The position numbers and the translations under genes were made by a program. DNA of 45,671 nt from an uncultured Bacteroides sp. GTDB taxonomy: Bacteria > Bacteroidota > Bacteroidia > Bacteroidales > Bacteroidaceae. The DNA lies in the NCBI GenBank assembly GCA_944320945.1, contig CALUJK010000005.1, forward strand, positions 1 through 45,671. The letters run 5' to 3'. The notes beneath the pieces are model-generated. The model was not told the origin of the DNA, did no database searches, and saw only the letters and a program-made list of their open reading frames with translations. This document shows, one piece after another, positions 1 through 8,371 of the stretch (position 1 is the first letter of the stretch; every line of letters begins with the position of its first letter).

Positions 1-33
1 AAAAAACAAGAACCAAGCTTCACAGCCTGGTTC
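1..33 (-). terminator. intrinsic terminator downstream of tRNA-Ser
   Basis: Read on the minus strand, the arms 24-33 and 10-19 form a 10-bp stem with one G-U pair and a 4-nt loop. It is followed by a T-rich run (complement of 1-7). It lies about 30 nt beyond the 3' end of the minus-strand tRNA-Ser and probably ends that transcript. Confidence 0.75.
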
Positions 34-65
34 CCATAACCTATTGTTCTTAATCTTTTTACCTG

Positions 66-152
66 CGGAAAGACAGGGATTCGAACCCTGGGAACAGTTG
101 CCCGTTCACCGCATTTCGAGTGCGGCCCGATCGACCACTCCGGCATCTTTCC
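66..152 (-). tRNA. tRNA-Ser(CGA)
   Basis: The minus strand folds into a class II tRNA of 87 nt. The acceptor arms GGAAAGA and TCTTTCC pair, the discriminator is G, and the anticodon loop is CTCGAAA, giving anticodon CGA, which reads the Ser codon UCG. A long variable arm typical of tRNA-Ser is present, and the T-loop reads GGTTCGAATCC. The 3' CCA is not encoded. A TACTTTTG -7 box (164-171) lies just upstream and a terminator (1-33) just downstream, so it looks like a single-gene transcript. Confidence 0.95.
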
Positions 153-163
153 TAAAAACGGTG

Positions 164-171
164 CAAAAGTA
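164..171 (-). promoter_or_regulatory. candidate -7 box for tRNA-Ser
   Basis: TACTTTTG on the minus strand matches the Bacteroides -7 consensus TAnnTTTG, 11 nt upstream of the tRNA 5' end. No TTTG was found at the usual 19-21 bp further upstream, so only half of the promoter is recognisable. Confidence 0.5.
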
Positions 172-246
172 ATTCTTTTCTGTTAGATTAGTCGCGACAA
201 ACTGACAAAAGTGAGAGAAAGGCGCTCATTTTATGAATATTTTACA

Positions 247-254
247 TATATTTG
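247..254 (+). promoter_or_regulatory. candidate -7 box for the outer-membrane protein gene
   Basis: TATATTTG matches TAnnTTTG and ends 26 nt before the ATG at 281. The -33 element is not clear; a T-run near 229-232 is only a partial match at short spacing. Confidence 0.4.
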
Positions 255-280
255 TCGCGTTACTTTTAACAAAAATAGGT

Positions 281-850
281 ATGAAAAAGATTCTAAGCAT
301 TTGTATCATGGTTGTGTGTTGTCTTGCATGGGCAATGCCTGCACAGGCACAACTCATCAAGTTCGGTGTAAAAGGAGGAGTGAATTTGTCGAAAGGTCTT
401 AAAGAGCTTGTCACGGAAAGTCCCAAAGATAATTCTGCTGGTTTCTTTATTGGTCCGATGGCAGAGTTGACCATTCCGATTGTAGGATTGGGGGTTGATG
501 CCGCTTTATTGTTTGACCAGCGTGGCAGCGGTACCTTTAAGCAACAAGCGTTGGATATTCCGGTCAATTTGAAGTATACCTTTGGTTTGGGGAGTTTGCT
601 TGCCATTTACGGTGCGGCGGGTCCCGATTTTTATTTCGACATGAAGAAAGACGGAAGAACGCTTAGTCGGAAGAATGCACAAGTCGGCATCAATTTGGGC
701 GCCGGTATCAAGTTGGTGAAGCATCTGCAAGTAGGTTTCGTGTATAATATTCCTTGTGGCAAGACGTTCGAGTGGGAAGATGAAGATGCAAACAAGATTG
801 TCAAATCGAAAAATACGACTTGGCAGATAGCTCTTGCCTATATCTTTTGA
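281..850 (+). CDS. outer-membrane beta-barrel protein (porin-like, PorT-type family)
   Basis: A protein of 189 aa. The start at 281 is preferred over the in-frame ATG at 233 because it opens directly with a Sec signal peptide: Lys-Lys, a hydrophobic core and an AQA-type cleavage site near residue 23. The mature part has alternating Gly/aromatic strands (FGVKGGVNLSKG, GINLGAGIKL, WQIALAYIF), with a terminal aromatic residue as expected for an outer-membrane barrel of about eight strands. This pattern matches the Bacteroidetes outer-membrane beta-barrel domain family. Substrate or function is unknown. The stop codon overlaps the -33 element of the priA promoter. Family assignment comes from strand pattern and signal peptide, not from a specific motif. 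Confidence 0.8.
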   Translation: MKKILSICIMVVCCLAWAMPAQAQLIKFGVKGGVNLSKGLKELVTESPKDNSAGFFIGPMAELTIPIVGLGVDAALLFDQRGSGTFKQQALDIPVNLKYTFGLGSLLAIYGAAGPDFYFDMKKDGRTLSRKNAQVGINLGAGIKLVKHLQVGFVYNIPCGKTFEWEDEDANKIVKSKNTTWQIALAYIF

Positions 851-876
851 TGTGATATAAATATTGGGTACCTTTG
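846..876 (+). promoter_or_regulatory. promoter of priA (TTTG-N19-TACCTTTG)
   Basis: TTTG at 846-849 and TACCTTTG at 869-876, separated by 19 bp, are an exact match to the Bacteroides sigma-ABfr consensus. The -33 box overlaps the stop codon of the preceding gene. The ATG of priA begins only 9 nt after the end of the -7 box, so the transcript would have almost no leader. Confidence 0.7.
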
Positions 877-884
877 TCGGCATC

Positions 885-3377
885 ATGGAAAGATATGTTG
901 ATGTCATATTGCCATTGCCGTTACGCGGGTACTTTACGTATGCACTGCCTGCGGAATGGGCAGATGCCGTGCAGACGGGTTGCCGGGTGATTGTGCCATT
1001 CGGGCGGAAGAAGTATTACACCGGCATTGTGTATCGTGTGCATGGCACGAAGCCCGTGGAATATGAGGTGAAAAGCGTGGAGACACTGCTTGACACAGTT
1101 CCTATATTGCTGCCGTTGCAACTGAAGTTTTGGGAGTGGTTGGCCGACTATTATCTGTGTACGCAGGGCGATGTGTATAAAGCGGCTCTCCCTTCGGGGC
1201 TGAAGCTGGAAAGTGAAACGGTTGTCGTCTATAATCCTGATTTTGAAGCGGAAACCCCATTGCCAGAACGCGAACAGCGTATCCTCGACTTGCTGGCTGT
1301 GAATGCCGAACAAAGTGTCACGCAACTGGAAAAAGAGAGTAAGCTGAAGAATATTCTGCCTGTCATCAAGTCTTTGCTGGAACGTGATGCCATCTTCGTA
1401 AAAGAAGAATTAAAGCAAACCTATAAGCCCAAGATGGAGGTGCGGGTACATCTGGCAGAGTCTCTGCATGATGAAGGGCGGTTGCAACAACTCTTTGACG
1501 AGTTGTCACGACGTGCTCCCAAGCAGTTGGACTTGTTGATGAAGTATCTTGAACTGTCCGGGCTGTTAAAAGTCCTGGGCAGCGATGCGTTGTGTACGGA
1601 TGCTTTGCGGGAGGTCTCTAAAAAAGAGCTGTTGCAGCGTACCGGTGCTTCAGCGGCCATCTTCAATGGTTTGGTGGATAAGCATATCTTTGAAGTCTAT
1701 CATCAGGAGATAGGCCGGCTGAATGTGCGGAGTGCGGCACCTTCAATGGGGCTGAATACATTGAACGCCGGACAACAGCGCGCTTATGATGAAATTCTTG
1801 AAAATTTTCGTTCGAAAAATGTCTGTCTGCTACATGGCGTCACTGCCAGTGGAAAGACGGAAATCTATATTCATCTGATAGAAGCGACTATCCGTCAGGG
1901 GCGGCAAGTGCTTTACTTATTGCCGGAAATCGCGCTTACTACCCAGATAACCGAACGACTGAAACGGGTGTTTGGTGATCGGCTGGGTATCTATCATTCG
2001 AAGTTTCCTGATGCCGAACGGGTCGAAATCTGGCAAAAACAGTTGTCGGCAGAGGATTACGATATTATTCTCGGTGTCCGTTCGTCCGTGTTCTTGCCCT
2101 TCCGTCGGTTAGGATTGGTCATTGTGGACGAAGAACACGAAAATACGTATAAACAGCAGGATCCCGCTCCCCGTTATCATGCCCGTAATGCTGCCATTGT
2201 CTTGGCTTCGATGTATGGTGCTAAGACATTGCTGGGTACTGCTACTCCCTCGCTGGAGAGTTGGTACAATGCTACCGCACTGGGTAAGTACGGCTTGGTG
2301 ACGTTGACGGAGCGTTATAAAGAGATACAGTTGCCTGAGATTATTCCCGTAGATATGAAGGAATTGCAGCGGAAGAAGCTGGTGAAAGACCCTTTCTCTC
2401 CTTTGCTGTTGCAATATGTGCGCGAAGCGTTGGAGCAGAAAGAGCAGGTGATTCTTTTTCAGAACCGTCGCGGCTTTGCTCCAATGATAGAATGCCATAC
2501 CTGCGGATGGGTGCCGAAATGCAAGAATTGTGATGTCAGCCTGACTTATCATAAGGGACTTAATCAACTGACCTGCCACTATTGCGGATATGTGGAACCG
2601 CTTCCTACGCATTGTCCTGCCTGTGAGGAGACGGATTTGCGTTATCGCGGTTTCGGTACGGAAAAGATAGAAGACGAAATCCGTCAGCTGTTCCCTGAGG
2701 CGCGTGTGGCGCGTATGGATTTGGATACTACCCGCACGCGTGCTGCTTATGAGCGTATCATTGCTGCTTTCGAACAGGGAAATACCGATATCCTGATAGG
2801 TACTCAGATGGTTTCTAAGGGATTGGATTTTGAACACGTCAGTGTAGTGGGCATTCTCAATGCCGATACCATGTTGAACTATCCGGATTTCCGAGCCTAT
2901 GAACGTGCCTTTCAATTGATGGCTCAGGTGGCAGGACGTGCCGGCCGGAAAGGTAAACGGGGTAGGGTAGTGCTACAGACAAAGAGTGTGGAGCATCCTA
3001 TTATTCCTCAGGTCATTGCCAATGATTATGAAGAGATGGCCGCCGGACAATTGCCAGAACGTCAGTTGTTTCGCTATCCGCCTTTTTATCGGTTGGTGTA
3101 TGTCTATCTGAAGAATCGCAACGAGACGTTGCTGGAACTGATGGCGCAAGTCATGGCCGGTAAACTGCGTGCTATCTTTGGTGACCGTGTGCTGGGACCA
3201 GATAAACCGCCGGTGGCGCGTGTGCAAACTCTTTTTATCCGTAAGATTGTGTTGAAGATAGAACTAAAGGCTTCATTGCCTCGCGCCCGTGAGTTGCTTG
3301 TACAGGTGCAGCGGGAAATGATGGCGGAGGATCGTTTTAAATCACTTGTGGTTTATTACGATGTCGACCCGATGTGA
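885..3377 (+). CDS. priA: primosomal replication restart helicase PriA
   Basis: PriA is a superfamily 2 3'-to-5' helicase that recognises stalled forks and loads the replicative helicase. The 830-aa product has a fork-binding N-terminus (RYVDVILPLPL, which aligns with the usual PriA start and supports ATG 885 over the upstream TTG at 864). Walker A is GVTASGKT with Lys324, and the DEEH box is at 415-418. A zinc module has eight cysteines in CxxC pairs (CHTC, CKNC, CHYC, CPAC). Helicase motifs V and VI follow (GTQMVSKGLDF, QVAGRAGRKG). All signature residues are present, so it should be active. It has its own promoter at 846-876 and is followed after 48 nt by a phosphatase gene. Confidence 0.97.
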   Translation: MERYVDVILPLPLRGYFTYALPAEWADAVQTGCRVIVPFGRKKYYTGIVYRVHGTKPVEYEVKSVETLLDTVPILLPLQLKFWEWLADYYLCTQGDVYKAALPSGLKLESETVVVYNPDFEAETPLPEREQRILDLLAVNAEQSVTQLEKESKLKNILPVIKSLLERDAIFVKEELKQTYKPKMEVRVHLAESLHDEGRLQQLFDELSRRAPKQLDLLMKYLELSGLLKVLGSDALCTDALREVSKKELLQRTGASAAIFNGLVDKHIFEVYHQEIGRLNVRSAAPSMGLNTLNAGQQRAYDEILENFRSKNVCLLHGVTASGKTEIYIHLIEATIRQGRQVLYLLPEIALTTQITERLKRVFGDRLGIYHSKFPDAERVEIWQKQLSAEDYDIILGVRSSVFLPFRRLGLVIVDEEHENTYKQQDPAPRYHARNAAIVLASMYGAKTLLGTATPSLESWYNATALGKYGLVTLTERYKEIQLPEIIPVDMKELQRKKLVKDPFSPLLLQYVREALEQKEQVILFQNRRGFAPMIECHTCGWVPKCKNCDVSLTYHKGLNQLTCHYCGYVEPLPTHCPACEETDLRYRGFGTEKIEDEIRQLFPEARVARMDLDTTRTRAAYERIIAAFEQGNTDILIGTQMVSKGLDFEHVSVVGILNADTMLNYPDFRAYERAFQLMAQVAGRAGRKGKRGRVVLQTKSVEHPIIPQVIANDYEEMAAGQLPERQLFRYPPFYRLVYVYLKNRNETLLELMAQVMAGKLRAIFGDRVLGPDKPPVARVQTLFIRKIVLKIELKASLPRARELLVQVQREMMAEDRFKSLVVYYDVDPM

Positions 3378-3425
3378 TAAGTAAACCAATCGTTTGATGA
3401 ACTTTATAATTGATTGAGTATAAGC

Positions 3426-3899
3426 ATGAAGAAGCGAATCTTATTTGTTTGCCTCGGAAATATCTGCCGTTCCTCGTCGGCGGAAGGAGTGATGAAAAAA
3501 CTGGTGGTGGAAGCCGGAAAAGAAAAAGACTTTGTGATTGACTCGGCCGGTATTCTGTCTTACCATGAGGGGGAGTTGCCGGATTCGCGGATGCGTGCTC
3601 ATGCTGCACGGCGCGGGTATAATCTTGTGCATCGTTCCCGTCCGGTACGCACAGATGATTTCTATGATTTCGACCTGATAATCGGTATGGACGACCGCAA
3701 CATAGATGACCTGAAAGATCGGGCACCCTCTCCGGAAACATGCGAGAAAATCCATCGCATGACGGAATATTGCACACGTTTTACCCATGCAGACCATGTC
3801 CCTGACCCGTATTATGGCGGCGCAGAAGGGTTTGAATACGTCCTCGACCTGTTGGAAGACGCATGCGCCGGACTGCTGGAGCAGTTGGAAAAAGAATAG
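3426..3899 (+). CDS. low-molecular-weight protein-tyrosine phosphatase
   Basis: A cytosolic phosphotyrosine phosphatase of 157 aa. The P-loop VCLGNICRSS is at the N-terminus, with nucleophile Cys9 and phosphate-binding Arg15. The general acid loop is DPYYGG, with Asp127. Length matches the family (about 150-160 aa). The start at 3426 places the P-loop 8 residues from Met, as is usual; the in-frame TTG at 3414 adds nothing conserved. Related proteins dephosphorylate BY-kinases in polysaccharide export, but no such kinase is nearby, so the substrate is unknown. It converges with the HD-domain gene, with only 7 nt between stop codons. Confidence 0.93.
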   Translation: MKKRILFVCLGNICRSSSAEGVMKKLVVEAGKEKDFVIDSAGILSYHEGELPDSRMRAHAARRGYNLVHRSRPVRTDDFYDFDLIIGMDDRNIDDLKDRAPSPETCEKIHRMTEYCTRFTHADHVPDPYYGGAEGFEYVLDLLEDACAGLLEQLEKE

Positions 3900-3906
3900 C
3901 CGGAAG

Positions 3907-5967
3907 TTATTTCTTTAGTTCCGGATAGCTGATACGGGTGTGGTAGACAGTCTTTAGCTTCTCTTTGAACACATTCTTGACGGTGGCAATGTCTTTAAAC
4001 GTGATGGGGCACTCCTTGAAAGCTCCATCTGCCACTTGGGAATCAATAATCTTGTCAACCAGTGAACTGATACTCTCCTCGGTGTATTCGTGCAGGCTGC
4101 GCGATGCGGCCTCTACGGAATCTGCCATCATGAGAATGGCCTGTTCTTTAGTGAAAGGATTGGGGCCGGGGTAGGTGAATAACTTTTCATCGGGTTCTTC
4201 GCCGGGGTGTTCATTTTTCCATGAGATATAAAAATATTTCGTCTTGCCACGGCCGTGGTGGGTCGTGATAAAATCTTTTATGACTTTGGGCAGATTATAC
4301 TTTTCTGCCAGTTTTAAACCGTCTGTCACGTGGCTGATGACGACATGGGCACTTTGTTCGTAACTGAGATTCTTGTGCGGATTGATATTGCCGGATTGAT
4401 TTTCTGTGAAGAATGCCGGATTTACCATTTTGCCTATGTCATGATAAAGTGCGCCGGTACGTACAAGCTGGCTGTTTGCATTGATGCGGTTGGCTGCTTC
4501 TGCAGCTAAGTTGGCTACCTGCATGGAGTGTTGGAAAGTGCCGGGTACGGTCTCAGACATACGCCGTAACAGGGAGTTGTTAATATTGGACAATTCTACC
4601 AACGTGACGTTGGAAGTAAATCCGAATGTCTTTTCCAATATGAATAAAAGCGGATAAGTAAATAGCAGTAAAATGCCATTAATAAAGAAATAAGAGTACA
4701 TCCGGCCATTCATCTTGGAAAGATCGTTCTCTGTAATAAGTTCGAAAGCAAAGAATACAGCAGCATACGTCAGCATCACAAACAGGGCTGAGCGGAAAAT
4801 CTGTGACCGTTGTGACAGTTCCCGGAGACTGAATATGGCCACCATGCCTGCCGCTAGTTGCAGTAAGATGAATTCGTGCGGATAGCGTAAACAAATGGAG
4901 CTGATGAGTATGGTGACAACCAACGTAAGGAATGCCGTACGTGAATCAAGAAAGACACGGATAATGATGGGCAACATGGCGTACGGAAGAATGTACACGT
5001 TGGAGAAATTGTTGGCAACCATCAGTTCGGTGATTATGCAATAGAATACAATAAGAGTAAGAAGCAAAGCCAGACTCCTTTTCCGATTATAATATTCTTT
5101 GCGAAATAGGTCGAGGTAGAGCATGAAGCACAGGACGAAGAAGCATACATAGAGAAGTTGCCCCCCCAATATAAGATGTTTCTGTCCGATGGATTCACTG
5201 CGTTTGATGGATTCTTTGCGCAAGCTTTCGAGAATGTTATAAGTATCTTTGCTGACAATTTCGCCGCGGTCGATGATTTTTTGTCCGCTCAGCACAATGC
5301 CCTTTGCCCATGAATAGTTTTGGAGTGCTTCGTCCTGCGCTGTTTTTGTACGCGTTTGGTCGAATGTAAGGTTGGGGAGAATATACTCGTTCAGCGAACA
5401 TTGGCGAAGAATTTCCGGTCGATAGTGTACCGTATCAGCATGTAATATATATGCATATGCGTCTTTTACAGAACGAAGGTGGTTTACACTCTGCTGCTTG
5501 GCAAGTTTGTTGTCTATAATCATGACATGCTGTACTTTGCGTTGGTGCAGGCTGTCAAGTTCTTCTGAAGAAAAGATGCCGGCACTGTACACTTCCGACA
5601 GTTTCTGTTCAATGTGTCGGATGTAGTCGTTGGAAGGGAGAATATACAACAATCTGTTGTGGTAGTCTTTCTTCAATCGGTTGATAGCATCATTCCCTAC
5701 GTTTTTATCCAGATTAAAATAGGATGAGGCTGTTGCCAGGATACTGTCTTGTTCATGCTTCACTACCTCGTCACTTTTGTAGATAGGAAAGTCAAATGTG
5801 GCCATCAGCTGGCCGTATCTCCATGGTTTATTGATGTCGAATTGATAGTTGAACTTACTATCACGTGGCATGAAGTAAGTTATGATACCAACTGTCGCAA
5901 TGAAAATCAGCGCTTTATAGAGCCAATCCTTATATGCAAAATTCTTTTTGTCTTTGAGCAAGTTCAT
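3907..5967 (-). CDS. 7TM-HD membrane phosphohydrolase (PgpH-type, probable c-di-AMP phosphodiesterase)
   Basis: An integral membrane protein of 686 aa. An N-terminal membrane segment is followed by a long extracytoplasmic domain (about residues 40-270), then a cluster of about seven hydrophobic helices (about 270-460), then a cytoplasmic HD domain. The HD motif is His509-Asp510 within LYHDIGKM, with further metal-binding residues in THHGRGK and ADSVEAASR. This order matches the 7TMR-HDED / 7TM-7TMR-HD architecture of PgpH, which hydrolyses cyclic di-AMP in Firmicutes. The same substrate here is inferred. The ATG at 5967 is preferred over an upstream TTG at 6036 because it begins with a charged cytoplasmic tail before the first membrane helix. 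It is transcribed divergently from gltX. Confidence 0.88.
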   Translation of the reverse strand: MNLLKDKKNFAYKDWLYKALIFIATVGIITYFMPRDSKFNYQFDINKPWRYGQLMATFDFPIYKSDEVVKHEQDSILATASSYFNLDKNVGNDAINRLKKDYHNRLLYILPSNDYIRHIEQKLSEVYSAGIFSSEELDSLHQRKVQHVMIIDNKLAKQQSVNHLRSVKDAYAYILHADTVHYRPEILRQCSLNEYILPNLTFDQTRTKTAQDEALQNYSWAKGIVLSGQKIIDRGEIVSKDTYNILESLRKESIKRSESIGQKHLILGGQLLYVCFFVLCFMLYLDLFRKEYYNRKRSLALLLTLIVFYCIITELMVANNFSNVYILPYAMLPIIIRVFLDSRTAFLTLVVTILISSICLRYPHEFILLQLAAGMVAIFSLRELSQRSQIFRSALFVMLTYAAVFFAFELITENDLSKMNGRMYSYFFINGILLLFTYPLLFILEKTFGFTSNVTLVELSNINNSLLRRMSETVPGTFQHSMQVANLAAEAANRINANSQLVRTGALYHDIGKMVNPAFFTENQSGNINPHKNLSYEQSAHVVISHVTDGLKLAEKYNLPKVIKDFITTHHGRGKTKYFYISWKNEHPGEEPDEKLFTYPGPNPFTKEQAILMMADSVEAASRSLHEYTEESISSLVDKIIDSQVADGAFKECPITFKDIATVKNVFKEKLKTVYHTRISYPELKK

Positions 5968-6025
5968 ATTTGCCGAATTTTTTGCGAAAAGTACGAAAAA
6001 AAATATTACTATGGAAAAAAAGGAG

Positions 6026-6033
6026 TAATTTTG
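6026..6033 (+). promoter_or_regulatory. candidate -7 box for gltX
   Basis: TAATTTTG matches TAnnTTTG and lies 79 nt upstream of the gltX ATG. No clear TTTG sits 19-21 bp upstream. Confidence 0.45.
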
Positions 6034-6112
6034 CAATCCAAATTAATTGTAGCTTAACATTTTGGGGTATAAACCGCCCGTTTGTTTTAAGAAAACACTA
6101 TTTAATTTAATT

Positions 6113-7642
6113 ATGACAGAAAGAAAAGTGAGGGTTCGTTTTGCTCCGAGTCCGACCGGAGCGTTACACATCGGTGGTGTACGTACAGCTTTGTACAATT
6201 ATCTTTTTGCACGTCAACATGGAGGAGAGTTCATTTTCCGTATAGAAGATACGGACTCCAATCGTTTCGTGCCCGGGGCAGAAGAATATATATTGGAATC
6301 GTTTAAATGGTTAGGCATACCTTTCGATGAAGGAGTAAGTTTTGGAGGAAATCACGGTCCCTATCGTCAGTCCGAGCGTCGTGATATATATAAGAAGTAT
6401 GTGCAAATCCTGCTGGATGCTGATAAGGCTTATATTGCATTTGATACGCCAGAAGAACTGGAAGCAAAGCGCAAGGAGATTGCCAATTTCCAATATGATG
6501 CTTCCACTCGTATGCAGATGCGCAACTCTTTGACGATGTCCAAAGAGGAGGTTGATAAGTGGATAGCCGAAGGACGCCAATATGTTGTTCGTTTTAAGAT
6601 AGAGCCCAATGAAGATGTACATGTGCACGACCTGATTCGTGGCGAGGTAGTTATCAATTCTTCTATCTTGGATGACAAGGTACTCTATAAGTCGGCCGAT
6701 GAACTCCCTACTTATCATTTGGCAAACATCGTAGATGACCATTTGATGGAAGTTTCTCATGTCATTCGTGGTGAGGAGTGGTTACCTTCTGCTCCTTTGC
6801 ATGTATTGCTGTATCGTGCTTTCGGATGGGAAGATACAATGCCTGCCTTTGCACATTTGCCTCTGCTGCTGAAGCCTGAAGGCAATGGCAAGTTGAGTAA
6901 ACGTGACGGTGACCGTTTAGGTTTTCCGGTGTTTCCATTAGAGTGGCATGACCCGAAAACGGGTGAGGTATCTTCCGGTTACCGTGAGTCTGGTTATCTG
7001 CCGGAAGCGGTTATAAATTTCCTTGCCTTGTTGGGTTGGAATCCCGGTAATGACCAGGAACTGATGTCAATGGACGAACTGGTAAAACTGTTCGATTTGA
7101 GTCATTGCAGTAAGGCGGGTGCCAAGTTCGATTATAAGAAGGGCATTTGGTTCAATCACGAATATATACTGCAGAAACCGGATGAAGAGATTGCCCAGCT
7201 GTTTAAGCCTGTACTGGAAGGACAGGGAATAGATTTGTCTCAATATAGCGACGCTTATCTGACTCGCGTTGTTTCTTTAGTGAAGGGACGTGTCAATTTT
7301 GTAAAAGAGTTGTGGGAACAAGCCCGCTTCTTCTTCCAGGCACCGACATCTTATGCTGAGAAAGATGTGAAGAAACGCTGGTCTGAAGATACTCCCCGTA
7401 TCATGTCAGAACTGATGGAGGTACTTCGTGGCATTGAAGACTTCTCGTCCAAACCGTCGGAGGATATTGTGATAGGCTGGATTACGGAGAAAGGTTACCA
7501 CATGGGTAATGTAATGAACGCCTTCCGTCTGGCCGTTGTAGGTGAGTGTAAAGGTCCTCACATGTTTGATATTACCGAACTGATAGGCAAAGAAGAGACT
7601 TTGAAGCGCATTCAGCGTGCCATTGACGAAATCGGTAAATAA
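6113..7642 (+). CDS. gltX: glutamyl-tRNA synthetase
   Basis: Class I aminoacyl-tRNA synthetase that charges tRNA-Glu. The 509-aa product carries the HIGH-type motif HIGG at 19-22 after [11 protein letters not shown], and the KMSKS-type loop KLSKR at 260-264, both intact. A Rossmann catalytic core is followed by an all-helical anticodon-binding region. ATG 6113 is chosen because family members start just before the RFAPSPTG segment; the TTG at 6062 would add 17 unrelated residues. A second GluRS/GlnRS-like paralogue cannot be ruled out elsewhere in the genome. The gene ends at a strong bidirectional terminator. Confidence 0.97.
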   Translation: MTERKVRVRFAPSPTGALHIGGVRTALYNYLFARQHGGEFIFRIEDTDSNRFVPGAEEYILESFKWLGIPFDEGVSFGGNHGPYRQSERRDIYKKYVQILLDADKAYIAFDTPEELEAKRKEIANFQYDASTRMQMRNSLTMSKEEVDKWIAEGRQYVVRFKIEPNEDVHVHDLIRGEVVINSSILDDKVLYKSADELPTYHLANIVDDHLMEVSHVIRGEEWLPSAPLHVLLYRAFGWEDTMPAFAHLPLLLKPEGNGKLSKRDGDRLGFPVFPLEWHDPKTGEVSSGYRESGYLPEAVINFLALLGWNPGNDQELMSMDELVKLFDLSHCSKAGAKFDYKKGIWFNHEYILQKPDEEIAQLFKPVLEGQGIDLSQYSDAYLTRVVSLVKGRVNFVKELWEQARFFFQAPTSYAEKDVKKRWSEDTPRIMSELMEVLRGIEDFSSKPSEDIVIGWITEKGYHMGNVMNAFRLAVVGECKGPHMFDITELIGKEETLKRIQRAIDEIGK

Positions 7643-7729
7643 TATCAGCTGGAGGTTTTATCAATATAGGATGTGATTATTAAAAGGTAATTCCTCTCTT
7701 GATACCGCCTCACACGAGATAACACAGAT

Positions 7730-7783
7730 TAAAAAATAACCACGGATTATTTCATTGAGAAGATATCCGTGGTTATTTTTTTG
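7730..7783. terminator. bidirectional intrinsic terminator between gltX and the gamma-carbonic-anhydrase gene
   Basis: Arms 7732-7747 and 7765-7780 form a perfect 16-bp stem with a 17-nt loop. It is flanked by A-rich and T-rich runs, so it works as a terminator in both directions. It sits between two convergent genes. Confidence 0.85.
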
Positions 7784-7823
7784 TTATTGGATGTATCCCA
7801 TTGCGATTGACGCAGTTCTTCTT

Positions 7824-8336
7824 TTACCGATACCAATCAGCGTACATCAAATAATTGTGCGCAATCTTTTGATTCAACTCCTTCGCCTGTTCGGGATCTA
7901 CATTCTTGATGAACTTGGCAGGTACTCCTCCCCAGATGCTACCCGGCGGAATGACGGTTTTACTGAGCACCAACGAACCGGCAGCCACAATGGCCCCTTC
8001 GCCAATGACCGCATGGTCCAGCAACGTTGACCCCATACCGATAAGCGCATAGTCATGAACAGTAGCCCCGTGAATGGTGACATTATGCCCCACGGACACA
8101 TGGTTACCTATTTCAATCGTAGATTTCTCATAGAGCGTGTGTAGAACACTGCCGTCTTGAATGTTGACCCCGTCGCCAATGCGGATGGAGTTGACATCGC
8201 CGCGCACCACCGTGCTGAACCATATACTACAATCACGTCCCATTTTTACGTCACCGATGATGACGGCATTGTCTGCCAAAAAGCAATTCTCGCCAAACTC
8301 CGGCGTAAATCCTCTTACTGATTTAATGATGACCAT
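7824..8336 (-). CDS. gamma-carbonic-anhydrase-like hexapeptide-repeat protein
   Basis: A left-handed beta-helix protein of 170 aa. Repeats of the [LIV]GxxxxI type run through it (IIGDVKMG, VRGDVNSIRIGDG, IGMGSTLLDHAVIG, GEGAIVAAGSLV). Three histidines, His66, His84 and His89 (VGHNVTIHG), match the zinc ligands of the YrdA/PaaY/Cam group, which binds metal as a trimer and can hydrate CO2. Many members have little measured activity, so catalysis is inferred. ATG 8336 is chosen because the conserved region starts right after it. It follows the aminopeptidase gene by 35 nt with no promoter seen between, so the two are probably co-transcribed. Confidence 0.88.
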   Translation of the reverse strand: MVIIKSVRGFTPEFGENCFLADNAVIIGDVKMGRDCSIWFSTVVRGDVNSIRIGDGVNIQDGSVLHTLYEKSTIEIGNHVSVGHNVTIHGATVHDYALIGMGSTLLDHAVIGEGAIVAAGSLVLSKTVIPPGSIWGGVPAKFIKNVDPEQAKELNQKIAHNYLMYADWYR

Positions 8337-8371
8337 ATATAAATAATGTAGTAAACGATAATATGATGTAT

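Noticed and set aside
3900..3924. CCGGAA/TTCCGG inverted repeat between the phosphatase and HD-domain genes as a bidirectional terminator
   Set aside because: Only 6 bp with a 13-nt loop and no T-run on either side.
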